Assembly: GCF_001832905.1 (NCBI RefSeq)
Contig: NZ_MKIR01000024.1
Coordinates: 62,001 to 126,000, forward strand
Reading direction: 5' to 3'
Origin: Floricoccus tropicus
GTDB lineage: Bacteria > Bacillota > Bacilli > Lactobacillales > Streptococcaceae
DNA length: 64,000 nucleotides
A program made the position numbers and the translations under genes. The notes under the pieces were generated by a model, which was not told where the DNA came from, did not search any database, and saw nothing but the letters and a program-made list of their open reading frames with translations. Positions 19,109 through 28,404 of the stretch are shown here, piece after piece. Positions within the stretch are counted from its first letter, which is position 1. Each line of letters opens with the position of its first letter.

Positions 19109-19117
19109 TGATATAAT
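19109..19117 (+). promoter_or_regulatory. Extended -10 promoter of the dlt operon
   Basis: TGATATAAT, an extended -10, ends only six bases before the dltX ATG. No convincing -35 is seen. A small CTTACA/TGTAAG hairpin lies at 19075-19090. The spacing predicts that transcription starts at or next to the dltX start codon. Confidence 0.55.
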
Positions 19118-19123
19118 GATAGT

Positions 19124-19273
19124 ATGAAAAAATTAGAAACAATTTTCACTGAGAATCGTGGGGTTAATTTTTTAGCCCGTACAGCGTTATACTTTGTAAT
19201 TTTACTTGGTTTGCTGTATCTATATCACTATTCAGGTATAGGCCAAGGTGGCTTTATGTACAATGAATTTTAG
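19124..19273 (+). CDS. dltX: DltX, small membrane protein of the D-alanylation pathway
   Basis: 49 residues, MKKLETIFTE NRGVNFLART then a single membrane helix (about 21-37) and the C-terminal signature GGFMYNEF, close to the family's FIYNEF ending. In the current model DltX carries D-alanine from DltC across the membrane to DltD. No Shine-Dalgarno precedes its ATG, whereas dltA, 14 bases on, has one. It was identified by position and by the conserved tail. Confidence 0.92.
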   Translation: MKKLETIFTENRGVNFLARTALYFVILLGLLYLYHYSGIGQGGFMYNEF

Positions 19274-19287
19274 AAGGAAATAACACT

Positions 19288-20757
19288 ATGTTAACAAACA
19301 TTATTAAGACAATTGATGGACATAATAAAGATGCACTAGCATATGACTACCTAGGAGAGTTACATACATATGCAGAATTAAAAGAAAAGTCTGATCAATT
19401 GGCTGCATATTTAATTGAACAAAATCTTCCTGATAAGGCAGCAATTATGGTTTATGGAGGACATGAATTCGAGATGATAGTAGCATTTCTTGCTTCTGTC
19501 AAAAGTGGTCATGCCTACATTCCTGTGGATGTTAATTCATCAAATGATCGTATAGAGGGAATTGTGGAAGTAGCAAAACCAGCAGCACTTATAGCTGTCA
19601 ATGAGCTTCCAATTGAAATTGATGTTCCTGTTATTAAACTTGATGATAATATCTTTACAGGCACTGTAGAATTAGATGAGTCACTTCAAGTAAAAGGTGA
19701 CGAGACATATTACATTATCTTCACTAGCGGAACAACGGGTAAACCTAAAGGTGTTCAAATAAGTCATGATAATCTTTTGAGCTTTACCAATTGGATGCTT
19801 GAAGATTTTGATTTGAAAAAAGAACCAATCACATTAGCCCAACCTCCATACTCATTTGATTTATCCGTAATGGAATGGGCACCAACATTAGCTCTTGGAG
19901 GCTGCTTAAAGGCCCTTCCAAAAGAAGTTGCGGATGACTTTGCTCAATTGTTTGATGTCTTACCGAAAATGAATTTAGAAGTTTGGGTCTCAACACCATC
20001 ATTTTCAGAAGTGGCAATGCTTAGCCCAGAATTTAATCAAGAAAATTATCCTGAATTAAAGCATTTCCTTTTCTGTGGTGAGGAATTAACAGTTGGAACT
20101 GCAAAGAAACTTAAGGAAAGATTCCCTCAGGCACAAATTTTTAATACTTATGGACCAACTGAAGCAACAGTTGCTGTTACTCGTGTTGAGATTACAAATG
20201 ATTTAATTGAATCAAGCGATCGTTTGCCTATTGGATATGTAAAACCTAATACAACAATACATATAGTTGATGGTGAGATTGTAATTGCTGGACCGAGTGT
20301 TTCTAAAGGATATATGAATAATCCTGAGAAAACAGCGGAAGCATTCTATGAAGTTGATGGGGAACCAGCATACCGTACTGGTGACTTAGGAAAATTTGAT
20401 GAAAATGGTCTTCTTCATTATGGAGGAAGAAAAGATTTCCAAATTAAACTTCACGGCTATCGTATTGAGCTTGAAGAAGTGAATCACTTCTTGAACCTTT
20501 CAAAATATGTAAAATCAGCAGTTGCTGTACCAAAATATGGAGCAGATCATAAAGTTCAGGCTATGGTTGCTTATGTAGTGCCAAAAGAACATGAGTTTGA
20601 GAAAAATATTCAATTAACAAATGCAATTAAAGCTGAGTTAAATGAAATTATGATGCCATATATGGTTCCTAGTCGTTTTAAATATGTAGATAGTCTACCA
20701 ATTTCTCCTAATGGGAAAATTGATATTAAAGCTGTGATTGCTGAGGTGAATAAATAA
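19288..20757 (+). CDS. dltA: D-alanine--[D-alanyl carrier protein] ligase DltA
   Basis: 489 residues, adenylate-forming enzyme that activates D-Ala with ATP and loads it on DltC. Core motifs: IIFTSGTTGKPKG (P-loop, about 147-159), NTYGPTEATVAVT, YRTGDLG and the C-terminal catalytic lysine in SPNGKID. It acts in the cytoplasm. The stop overlaps the dltB start (TAATG). Confidence 0.97.
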   Translation: MLTNIIKTIDGHNKDALAYDYLGELHTYAELKEKSDQLAAYLIEQNLPDKAAIMVYGGHEFEMIVAFLASVKSGHAYIPVDVNSSNDRIEGIVEVAKPAALIAVNELPIEIDVPVIKLDDNIFTGTVELDESLQVKGDETYYIIFTSGTTGKPKGVQISHDNLLSFTNWMLEDFDLKKEPITLAQPPYSFDLSVMEWAPTLALGGCLKALPKEVADDFAQLFDVLPKMNLEVWVSTPSFSEVAMLSPEFNQENYPELKHFLFCGEELTVGTAKKLKERFPQAQIFNTYGPTEATVAVTRVEITNDLIESSDRLPIGYVKPNTTIHIVDGEIVIAGPSVSKGYMNNPEKTAEAFYEVDGEPAYRTGDLGKFDENGLLHYGGRKDFQIKLHGYRIELEEVNHFLNLSKYVKSAVAVPKYGADHKVQAMVAYVVPKEHEFEKNIQLTNAIKAELNEIMMPYMVPSRFKYVDSLPISPNGKIDIKAVIAEVNK

Positions 20758-21971
20758 TGATGGATTTTTTACATAAGATACCGAACTTGGACGCTTATGG
20801 GAATCCACAGTATTTTGTTTATCTAGCTATTGCACTAATACCTATAGTTGTAGCTATGTATCATCAGAAAAGATTACATGTATATGAAGCTTTAGTTCAA
20901 TTTGGTTTTATCTTTGTAATGTTTACTGGGGTAAAATGGCAACAGGGTATGGCTTTACTTGCATATATAGCGTGGGAGTTTATAATAGTTGGTGGGTACA
21001 TGACATATAGAAAGAATGCTAATAATAGTATTGTTTTCTATGTCATGACATTCCTATCTTTGTTACCTTTGCTTATGGTTAAGCTTACACCTGCATTTTT
21101 TGGTCATAATTCTTTCTTAGGATTCATGGGGATCAGTTACTTAACTTTCCGCGCTACTGGGATGGTAATGACTGCGCGTGATGGTGTGATAAGTGATTTC
21201 AAGCCGGCCATGTTTTTTAAGTTTGTATTGTTTATGCCTACTTTTACTAGCGGACCGATTGATAGATATGAGCGCTTCGAAAAAGACTATAACAATATGC
21301 CTGACAAGGATGAGTATCTTGATATGCTCCAAAAAGCAGTATGGTATGTTATGCTAGGATTCCTGTACAAATTCCTAATTGCCTATGTCCTAAAAGAGTA
21401 TTTCCAAATCTATTTGGAGAAAGCAGCCATTGCTAATGGCGGAATTTCTTGGTCATTAATAGGTTATATGTACGTATATGGATTAGACTTGTACTTTGAC
21501 TTTGCAGGATATTCAATGTTTGCTGTCGCTATATCTTATTTGTTTGGGATTAGATCGCCTATTAACTTCAACCGACCATTTATCTCTAAAAACCTTAAAG
21601 ATTTTTGGAATAGATGGCATATGAGCTTGAGTTTTTGGTTCCGTGATTTCGTCTTTATGAGATTATCTTTTCTTCTCATGAAGAAAAAGGTATTTAAGAG
21701 TCGTGTTACAACTGCAAACGTAGCATATATTTTCAACATGCTTTTAATGGGATTCTGGCATGGAGTTACACGCTTTTATATTGCATATGGACTTTTCCAT
21801 GGAATTGGACTTGTCATCAATGATGCATGGCTTAGATATAAAAGAAAACATAAGAAAGAGATACCACATAATAAGTTCACAGAAATATTTGCAACCTTTT
21901 TAACTTTACAGGTTGTATTTGTAGGATTCCTAATATTCTCAGGAATTCTAGATAAAATATTTTTTAAATAA
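20757..21971 (+). CDS. dltB: MBOAT-family D-alanyl transferase DltB
   Basis: 404 residues with about ten or more membrane segments. The MBOAT catalytic region is visible at NRWHMSLSFWFRDFVF and at MGFWHGVTRFYIAYGLFHG, which contains the conserved histidine. It transfers D-Ala from DltC to the outer-face pathway. The start can be either of two adjacent ATG codons at 20757 or 20760. Confidence 0.97.
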   Translation: MMDFLHKIPNLDAYGNPQYFVYLAIALIPIVVAMYHQKRLHVYEALVQFGFIFVMFTGVKWQQGMALLAYIAWEFIIVGGYMTYRKNANNSIVFYVMTFLSLLPLLMVKLTPAFFGHNSFLGFMGISYLTFRATGMVMTARDGVISDFKPAMFFKFVLFMPTFTSGPIDRYERFEKDYNNMPDKDEYLDMLQKAVWYVMLGFLYKFLIAYVLKEYFQIYLEKAAIANGGISWSLIGYMYVYGLDLYFDFAGYSMFAVAISYLFGIRSPINFNRPFISKNLKDFWNRWHMSLSFWFRDFVFMRLSFLLMKKKVFKSRVTTANVAYIFNMLLMGFWHGVTRFYIAYGLFHGIGLVINDAWLRYKRKHKKEIPHNKFTEIFATFLTLQVVFVGFLIFSGILDKIFFK

Positions 21972-21996
21972 TTAAATTTCGAGAGGAAAAATAAAA

Positions 21997-22236
21997 ATGG
22001 AAAATGTAAAAAATGGAATTATTGATATTATGGAAGAAGTTTCGGGAGAAGATGTTTCTTCAATGATGGACGAAAACTTTTACGATAATGGTTTGCTTGA
22101 TTCAATGGCAACTATTGAAGTATTGATGAGTATTCAGGACGAATTTGGTGTGACAATTCCTGTTTTAGGTTTTGTTCGTGAAGAATGGGACACTCCAAAT
22201 AAAGTTATCGCTAAGGTTACGGAGATGTTAGGATGA
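21997..22236 (+). CDS. dltC: D-alanyl carrier protein DltC
   Basis: 79-residue acidic carrier protein. The phosphopantetheine serine is in GLLDSMATIEV (Ser about 37). It is charged by DltA and docks with DltB. The stop overlaps the dltD start by four bases (ATGA). Confidence 0.96.
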   Translation: MENVKNGIIDIMEEVSGEDVSSMMDENFYDNGLLDSMATIEVLMSIQDEFGVTIPVLGFVREEWDTPNKVIAKVTEMLG

Positions 22237-23516
22237 AACTAGTAAAACGCCTGTGGTGGATCTTTGGTCCACTAGTCATCGCAGCAGGTATTTTATTTAG
22301 TTTACTGGCTTTTACTAATTCAGATGTAAGGTATTCAGATAAGGTTTTAAATAAGGCAGCTTCATCACTTGAGACACGAGTTTTTAAAGGACGTGCACTA
22401 AAAAAAGCGGCCTTTCAAAATAAGGAAAAAAGGTATGTTCCTTTTATGGGTTCAAGTGAATTAACAAGGTTTGATTCATTTCACCCATCAGTTCTTGCTG
22501 ATAAGTATAAGAGAGATTACACTCCATTTCTTTTAGGATATATGGGTACTCAATCATTAACTCAGTACTCAGCTATGCAACCTATTCAAGATGATATTGC
22601 TGGTAAGAAAGTGGTCTTCAGTATTAGTCCTCAATGGTTTGATCCAAAAGGACAAAATAAGGCAGCCTTTCAAACTTTTTATTCAAAAATTCAAGGAATT
22701 TATTTCCTGAAAAATGCTACTGATTCTGCAGAAGATAGGTATGCAGCTCAGAGATATTTGGACATGGGAATTCAAGATGATGAGCTTTTCAGACAGGTTG
22801 CTAAAGGCCACCCATTGAGTGATAAACAAAAAAGAAAAGTTAGCTTTGATTTGGGAATTTTATCCAATGAAGATCTCTTATTTTCTCGTTTTGACTTAAA
22901 AGATAACTATAAGAAAAAGATTATACCTATGGAAAAACCACTTCCAGACACCTATAATTATGAAGAATTGGATCAAATAGCTACAGATCAAGCTAAGAAA
23001 AATACTACAAATAATGATTTAGGTATCAAAAATAGTTTTTATAATGAGCGCTTAAGGGCTAATGTTGGTCGATTAAAAGGTGCTCAGGCCCATTTTGATT
23101 ATACAAGATCAAAAGAATACAATGATTTTCAGTTGGTTCTTGATGAATTTGCCAAACAAAAAGTCGAAGTTCTATTTGTAATTCCGCCTATTAATCAAAA
23201 GTGGATTGATTACACAGGTTTAAGCCCTAAAATGTATCAAGATACTGTGAAAAAAATTAAACATCAATTAACTGAACAAGGCTTTAATAATATTGCTGAT
23301 CTTTCTAATGAGAGTGATAAACCATACTATATGCAAGATACAATCCATATAGGATGGCGTGGATGGCTTGATTTAGATAGATATATTAATCCATTCCTAT
23401 CTAAAAAATATATTAAGCCTGGATATAAAATTGATAATGATCAATTCTTGTCTAAGGATTGGGCAATGTTAGAACCTGATAAAATTGGACAATCAACTTT
23501 GAATACAGAAAATTAA
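22233..23516 (+). CDS. dltD: DltD, final transferase of teichoic acid D-alanylation
   Basis: 427 residues. One N-terminal membrane helix (about 9-29) is followed by an extracellular SGNH-like domain with FMGSSELTRFD (catalytic Ser) and, near the C terminus, the DTIHIGWRGWL block supplying the Asp/His. It moves D-Ala on to lipoteichoic acid, which lowers envelope charge. Confidence 0.96.
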   Translation: MKLVKRLWWIFGPLVIAAGILFSLLAFTNSDVRYSDKVLNKAASSLETRVFKGRALKKAAFQNKEKRYVPFMGSSELTRFDSFHPSVLADKYKRDYTPFLLGYMGTQSLTQYSAMQPIQDDIAGKKVVFSISPQWFDPKGQNKAAFQTFYSKIQGIYFLKNATDSAEDRYAAQRYLDMGIQDDELFRQVAKGHPLSDKQKRKVSFDLGILSNEDLLFSRFDLKDNYKKKIIPMEKPLPDTYNYEELDQIATDQAKKNTTNNDLGIKNSFYNERLRANVGRLKGAQAHFDYTRSKEYNDFQLVLDEFAKQKVEVLFVIPPINQKWIDYTGLSPKMYQDTVKKIKHQLTEQGFNNIADLSNESDKPYYMQDTIHIGWRGWLDLDRYINPFLSKKYIKPGYKIDNDQFLSKDWAMLEPDKIGQSTLNTEN

Positions 23517-23529
23517 AAGGGGACAGATC

Positions 23530-24243
23530 ATGGCTTTTTTTAAAAATTTGTTTGTAAAAACTCCAAAGACAATAAAAACAGGAGTACATTGTCCGGCAAT
23601 TTTTATTCCAGGGAGCTCTGCAGGTAAAAATCGCTTTGATTTAACCTTTAAAATGATGAATATAAATCCCAAGAATGTTCTTAAACTTGTTGTAAATTCT
23701 AATAAAGTTATCTCAACAACGGGAGTTTTCAAAGGCTATGTAGTTATAGCCTTTGAAAATAATCGTGATGGCTATGAAAATATTAAAGAACAAGCTCAAT
23801 TATTAGACGCAGCATTTGCATATCTAGTTTCACGTTTCGACTTTGAAGAATTTAATGCAGTAGGTCACTCTAATGGCGGACTAAACTGGACTATTTTCTT
23901 AGAAAAATATTTTGGAAACTATGACAAGACAATTCTTAATTTGGTTACAATTGGTACTCCTTTCAATCTTGATAGAAAAGATGGAAAGAAAACACCAATG
24001 CTTATTGATCTGATAAGAGAAAAGAATAGTATTCCTAGAAATCTTAAGGTCCATGCAATAGCGGGTTTAGATGATGGGATAGTTGCTAATAGAAGTGCTT
24101 GGGCTAGTAAAGATATTTTCTATAAGACGGTAGCAGATTTTACTGAACTAAACGTTTCAGGTCTTACAAGCTATCACTCAGCTTTACCTCAAAATCAATT
24201 GATAGTTGATTCATTAACTTCAATTTTAAGAATACCTCAGTAA
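23530..24243 (+). CDS. Alpha/beta hydrolase (DUF915-like) at the end of the dlt operon
   Basis: 237 residues. The nucleophile elbow is VGHSNGGL (Ser about 118). An oxyanion-type GSSAGKNRF segment lies near the N terminus, and the catalytic His is probably in SYHSALP near the C terminus. The resemblance is to the DUF915 hydrolases of lactic acid bacteria. Position 14 bases after dltD and before the operon terminator shows co-transcription. No clear signal peptide, so it is probably cytoplasmic; substrate unknown. Confidence 0.78.
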   Translation: MAFFKNLFVKTPKTIKTGVHCPAIFIPGSSAGKNRFDLTFKMMNINPKNVLKLVVNSNKVISTTGVFKGYVVIAFENNRDGYENIKEQAQLLDAAFAYLVSRFDFEEFNAVGHSNGGLNWTIFLEKYFGNYDKTILNLVTIGTPFNLDRKDGKKTPMLIDLIREKNSIPRNLKVHAIAGLDDGIVANRSAWASKDIFYKTVADFTELNVSGLTSYHSALPQNQLIVDSLTSILRIPQ

Positions 24244-24255
24244 GAGGTATTTTTT
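24231..24255 (+). terminator. Terminator of the dlt operon
   Basis: AATACCTC-agtaa-GAGGTATT hairpin and T-run; the hairpin overlaps the last codons of the hydrolase gene. Confidence 0.88.
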
Positions 24256-24329
24256 GTAAAAAATAATATGGCTTTACATCTTAATCTAATACAAACATGT
24301 GATTATATAATATAAATCGGAGGAATATT

Positions 24330-24743
24330 ATGAACAATAGATTTTTAGTCCCTGTCTTGACCCTAGGAACAATAGTTCTTCTTGTGTTTGCATTTTTTAC
24401 TTTTTATCAAAATAAGAATGAAATTGTTGACCGTATAAATCCGTTAATGAAAATGACCTATGGATATGCTACACTTCCACCAGAAGTAACCTATAATGGT
24501 GGGAAGGCTTACGTAGAAAAGTCTAATCAAATACAAGTTCCAGATGATTATGTAGAACCTGTCTATGATAAGGCTGGGAAGAAACCTCTTACTTTGACTT
24601 TTTCGGGAGGACAATCACCGGAAGGACAAAACTATGGTAAGTTAGAACATAAAGGTACTTATGTGAAATATTTGGAGTTTGTATCTTGGGATGACATACC
24701 TAAAGATTTACAAAAAGTTATGAATAAGGAATATAAAAAGTAA
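24330..24743 (+). CDS. YxeA-like (DUF1093) small exported protein
   Basis: 137 residues with an N-terminal hydrophobic segment (about 6-25) that acts as signal or anchor. The central VYDKAGKKPLTLTFSGGQ, then GTYVKYLEF and the downstream VSWDDIPKDL fit the DUF1093/YxeA pattern of small secreted beta-barrel-like proteins. Function unknown. It has an AATCGGAGG ribosome-binding site and stands alone. Confidence 0.6.
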   Translation: MNNRFLVPVLTLGTIVLLVFAFFTFYQNKNEIVDRINPLMKMTYGYATLPPEVTYNGGKAYVEKSNQIQVPDDYVEPVYDKAGKKPLTLTFSGGQSPEGQNYGKLEHKGTYVKYLEFVSWDDIPKDLQKVMNKEYKK

Positions 24744-24846
24744 TATCTTGGACAAAATAGACATAGTAAGTTAAACTTGAGCCTACAATATTATTAGTAA
24801 TTAATTAATTGATAGATGTTGTAAATAAATTTCAAAGGTGGTAAAA

Positions 24847-25440
24847 ATGAAATTTTTACGTGAATGGGGTATATTTGTACTTGTTTTAGCCCTATATTTT
24901 CTGTCTCGAGCCTTTTTATGGTCACCTGTTGTAGTATCAGGACCTTCTATGGATCCTACTTTGACAGATGGTCAACGTTTAATTCTCCTTAAAACGGAAA
25001 GATTAGATCGTTTCGATATAGTAGTTGCAGAAGAAACTAATAATAACGGCGATAAAAAAGATATAATCAAGAGAATTGTTGGATTACCAGGGGACAAAAT
25101 TTCTTATAAAGATGATACTTTGACTATTAACGGTCAAAAATATGATGAACCGTATTTAGATGATTACAAACAGAAACTTAAGACAGAGAAGCTGCAAAAA
25201 GAGTATTCATTTAATAGTGAATTTCAAGAGTGGGCAAGAGAAACAAAGTATTTTACCCTGGATAAAGATTTTAACTCAAAATTTGAAGTGACTGTACCTC
25301 AAGGACAATATTATTTACTTGGAGATAATCGATTAATCTCGGAAGATAGCCGGAGACTAGGTTCGATTGAGAAAAAAGATATTTTAGGTAAAGTAAAATT
25401 TAGAGTATGGCCATTTAAGTCAATTGGGACAGTAAATTAA
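24847..25440 (+). CDS. lepB: Type I signal peptidase
   Basis: 197 residues. One N-terminal membrane helix precedes the catalytic domain; Ser34 in SGPSMDPTL and Lys75 in KDIIKRIVGLPGD form the Ser/Lys dyad, and the box LLGDNRLISEDSRRLG closes the domain. The ATG at 24847 is preferred over the GTG three codons earlier because AAAGGTGG sits at the right distance. It cleaves signal peptides on the outer membrane face. An insert between the dyad and the GDNR box (residues about 100-140) is longer than in compact streptococcal enzymes. Confidence 0.93.
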   Translation: MKFLREWGIFVLVLALYFLSRAFLWSPVVVSGPSMDPTLTDGQRLILLKTERLDRFDIVVAEETNNNGDKKDIIKRIVGLPGDKISYKDDTLTINGQKYDEPYLDDYKQKLKTEKLQKEYSFNSEFQEWARETKYFTLDKDFNSKFEVTVPQGQYYLLGDNRLISEDSRRLGSIEKKDILGKVKFRVWPFKSIGTVN

Positions 25441-25472
25441 CTTAAACAACTTTAGACCTAAAAATTTTTAGA

Positions 25473-25501
25473 TTGACAGGTATGTAGATTACTTATATAA
25501 T
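25473..25501 (+). promoter_or_regulatory. Promoter of trpS
   Basis: Consensus TTGACA (25473-25478), 17-base spacer, TATAAT (25496-25501). This is among the best promoters in the window. Confidence 0.92.
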
Positions 25502-25507
25502 TTACAT

Positions 25508-25756
25508 TAATAAGAGCGAAGAAAAGTAGCATTTGGAATGATTTCAGAGAATTGGCGGGTAGTGCGAGTCAATATCATAAAAAGTGTGAATGGGCTTTGC
25601 TTAAAAATAATGATTTGAAAAAATAAAAATCACGGAAGTCACCGATATCAGACAATTGTTTTTAGACAATTAGAGGGAATAGATATATTCCGAATTGTGG
25701 TGGTACCGTGTCGTGAGACGCCCGCATATAGATTATTAATCTATATGCGTTTTTTT
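25508..25756 (+). promoter_or_regulatory. T-box leader of trpS (tryptophan specifier)
   Basis: Classic tRNA-sensing leader. The specifier loop carries UGG (25591-25593, within GTGAATGGGC), matching tRNA-Trp. The T-box core GTGGTGGTACCG is at 25697-25709, and the terminator hairpin GCATATAGATT/AATCTATATGC with a T-run is at 25724-25756. Uncharged tRNA-Trp should switch it to antitermination. Confidence 0.95.
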
Positions 25757-25806
25757 ATTTTTTTGAATCGAAGAACTTAATTATTATTTAATATGAGGAG
25801 AAGAAG

Positions 25807-26835
25807 ATGACATCAAAAGAAATTATTTTAACAGGTGATAGACCAACAGGTAAACTTCATATTGGTCATTATGTAGGTTCATTACGTAATCGAGTGCTTT
25901 TACAAAATCAGGGGAAATATGATTTATTTGTTTTTCTAGCTGATCAACAAGCATTGACAGACCATGCAAAAGAGCCTCAAAAGATTATTGAAAGTGTTGG
26001 GGAAGTGGCACTTGATTATTTGGCAGCAGGTCTTGATCCTTCTAAATCAACTATCTTTATTCAAAGCCAAATTCCAGAACTTGCTGAGCTTTCAATGTAC
26101 TTTATGAACTTAGTTAGTCTTGCACGTTTGGAACGTAATCCAACAGTAAAAACGGAAATTTCTCAAAAGGGATTTGGAGAAAGTATTCCTGCAGGTTTCT
26201 TGGTTTATCCAGTATCTCAAGCAGCAGACATTACTGCTTTTAAGGCTAATCTTGTTCCAGTTGGTAATGACCAAAAGCCAATGATTGAACAGACTCGCGA
26301 GATTGTTCGTTCATTCAACAACGCTTATAATACTGATGTATTAGTTGAACCAGAAGGAATTTATCCTGATAATGAAGCTGCAGGACGTCTACCTGGGCTT
26401 GATGGTAACGCTAAAATGTCTAAATCATTAAATAATGGTATTTACCTATCAGATGACATTGACACGCTTCAGAAGAAAGTTATGAGTATGTATACTGATC
26501 CTAATCATATTCGTGTTGAAGATCCAGGACAAGTTGAAGGTAATATGGTATTCCATTATCTAGATGTATTCGGAAATGCTGATGACGCTCAAAAAATTGC
26601 TGATATGAAAGAACAATATTCAGCTGGTGGTCTTGGGGATGTTAAAACTAAGCGTTATTTACTAGAAGTTCTAGATCGTGAGTTAGGACCAATCCGTGAA
26701 CGTCGCTTAGAGTATGCTAAAGATATGGGACAAGTTTACCAAATGCTTAAAGATGGTAGTGAAAAAGCCCAAGCAGTCGCTGCTAATACGCTTGATGAAG
26801 TAAAAGATGCAATGGGATTAAATTATTTTAAATAA
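25807..26835 (+). CDS. trpS: Tryptophanyl-tRNA synthetase
   Basis: 342 residues, class I. The ATP-binding HIGH sequence is exact (residues 18-21 in [13 protein letters not shown]) and the KMSKS loop is [11 protein letters not shown]. The GAGGAGAAG ribosome-binding site precedes the ATG. It is controlled by the T-box leader just upstream. Confidence 0.97.
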   Translation: MTSKEIILTGDRPTGKLHIGHYVGSLRNRVLLQNQGKYDLFVFLADQQALTDHAKEPQKIIESVGEVALDYLAAGLDPSKSTIFIQSQIPELAELSMYFMNLVSLARLERNPTVKTEISQKGFGESIPAGFLVYPVSQAADITAFKANLVPVGNDQKPMIEQTREIVRSFNNAYNTDVLVEPEGIYPDNEAAGRLPGLDGNAKMSKSLNNGIYLSDDIDTLQKKVMSMYTDPNHIRVEDPGQVEGNMVFHYLDVFGNADDAQKIADMKEQYSAGGLGDVKTKRYLLEVLDRELGPIRERRLEYAKDMGQVYQMLKDGSEKAQAVAANTLDEVKDAMGLNYFK

Positions 26836-26881
26836 TGATAATCATAAAATTTTCATTTAGAATTTGAAATAGTATACCCAT

Positions 26882-26912
26882 ATAGCTCTAATCTATTGAT
26901 TAGGGCTATTTA
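26882..26912 (+). terminator. Terminator of trpS
   Basis: ATAGCTCTAATC-tatt-GATTAGGGCTAT hairpin (one mismatch) with short T-run. Confidence 0.75.
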
Positions 26913-27039
26913 TGTATCTTAATGTTAAACAAAATAATTAAAAATATTAAATATTTTTATATACAATATCTTTACTTATTGTTTGTTTGTGATACTATAT
27001 ACATAATATATTTTTGCAGAAATAACTAAAGGATATAAA

Positions 27040-28308
27040 ATGAATTACTCGAAAAAAATCAACGCTTATGTTTTACCATTAATTGCAACAAATATTATAC
27101 AAATTATTATTGGGCAATTATCTTTACATTTTGCTGTATCAGGTTCTAGCACAGCACTTTCAGGCATTACAATTATTCAAAATCTATTATTTGCTTTTGG
27201 AGGAATATTAGGTGCCTTCAGTCTTTCATTCAATATTAAAGGTTCAAGGGCACATAATATGGAAGATAGGGATAGATTTTATGACTTATTGAAATCATCT
27301 TTAATAATTGATTTAATAATTGGATTTATTTTTATTGTTTTTTCAATTTTTTTTGGAAGTATTTTTTTAGAAAAATTCTATTCTTTTGATGGAGTACTTC
27401 TTGAAGAAAGTAAAAATTATTTGTTAATAATGTCACCTTATATTCTATTAACATTGCTTAGCTTTTTGTTTACTAATCTCTTGAAAGTTGAACAAAAGAC
27501 AAAGCCTATATTTTGGATTGGCTTTGTAAGTTCAATAATTGACGTGCTTTTAAATTATCTATTAGTACCTAGATTAGGAATCAAGGGGGCGGCCCTATCA
27601 GCAATTATATCTTTACTATTAATTATCATTTCTTATTTTTCATTGATTTATCCTCTTGTATTTATGTCAATAAAAATAAAATCGACTTGTAAAAGAGAGC
27701 TAATTAAATTTGGTATACCTTTGACTATACAGGAAGTATTAGAAAGTGTCTTATTTATCATGATATTTGATGCTTTAATGGGAAGACAAGGACTTGTTGC
27801 ACTTAGTTCTTATGCTGTAATTAGTCAGTTATTCGGTATGGCTAAAATTCCTGCGTTTACTTATGCAGGAGCAGTTTCTATTTTTCTACCTGAGGCAGAG
27901 AAAGGTAATAATACTAGTGAATTTATGAGGACTATATATAGAAATTCATTGTTGGTTTCTTCTTTGTTCTCAGTATTGGCAATTTTATCTGCTAACAAAT
28001 TTAGTCAATTTTTAGCACAAGATATAAAACAAAATTTAATACCTGTAGCTATTTATACTTTTATTATCATGGGAGCAACACCTTTGTATGAAACTTCAAA
28101 AATGTATCTTCAATGTGATGGACATGAGAATTTAGTTGTTAAATACACTAGTATTGTAAACATATTGGGAATTATTATCTTACTTTTAATCCAGTTATTA
28201 GGCTTTCAAAGTTATTATTCACTATATGCTATCTTTGGATTAACACTGTTTATACTTACATGTATTTTCATGAGAAAAATTAATTTAAATACAATAAAAT
28301 TGAATTAA
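27040..28308 (+). CDS. MATE-family multidrug/Na+ antiporter
   Basis: 422 residues with about twelve membrane helices in two halves, for example the helices near 10-30, 45-65 and 90-115 of the first half, with the repeat LGIKGAALSAIIS around residue 183 typical of MATE and polysaccharide exporters. It probably extrudes a toxic cation or metabolite in exchange for Na+ or H+. Substrate unknown. It is a single gene with a ribosome-binding site AAAGGAT, followed by a weak hairpin with a long T-run (28309-28335). Confidence 0.85.
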   Translation: MNYSKKINAYVLPLIATNIIQIIIGQLSLHFAVSGSSTALSGITIIQNLLFAFGGILGAFSLSFNIKGSRAHNMEDRDRFYDLLKSSLIIDLIIGFIFIVFSIFFGSIFLEKFYSFDGVLLEESKNYLLIMSPYILLTLLSFLFTNLLKVEQKTKPIFWIGFVSSIIDVLLNYLLVPRLGIKGAALSAIISLLLIIISYFSLIYPLVFMSIKIKSTCKRELIKFGIPLTIQEVLESVLFIMIFDALMGRQGLVALSSYAVISQLFGMAKIPAFTYAGAVSIFLPEAEKGNNTSEFMRTIYRNSLLVSSLFSVLAILSANKFSQFLAQDIKQNLIPVAIYTFIIMGATPLYETSKMYLQCDGHENLVVKYTSIVNILGIIILLLIQLLGFQSYYSLYAIFGLTLFILTCIFMRKINLNTIKLN

Positions 28309-28404
28309 GGCAGATTATATAGATTTGCTTTTTTTTATTTAAGATTTTATTAACAATTTATGATAGAATAAAACTCCACAATTTAAGAAAAGAGGTGATT
28401 ACCA

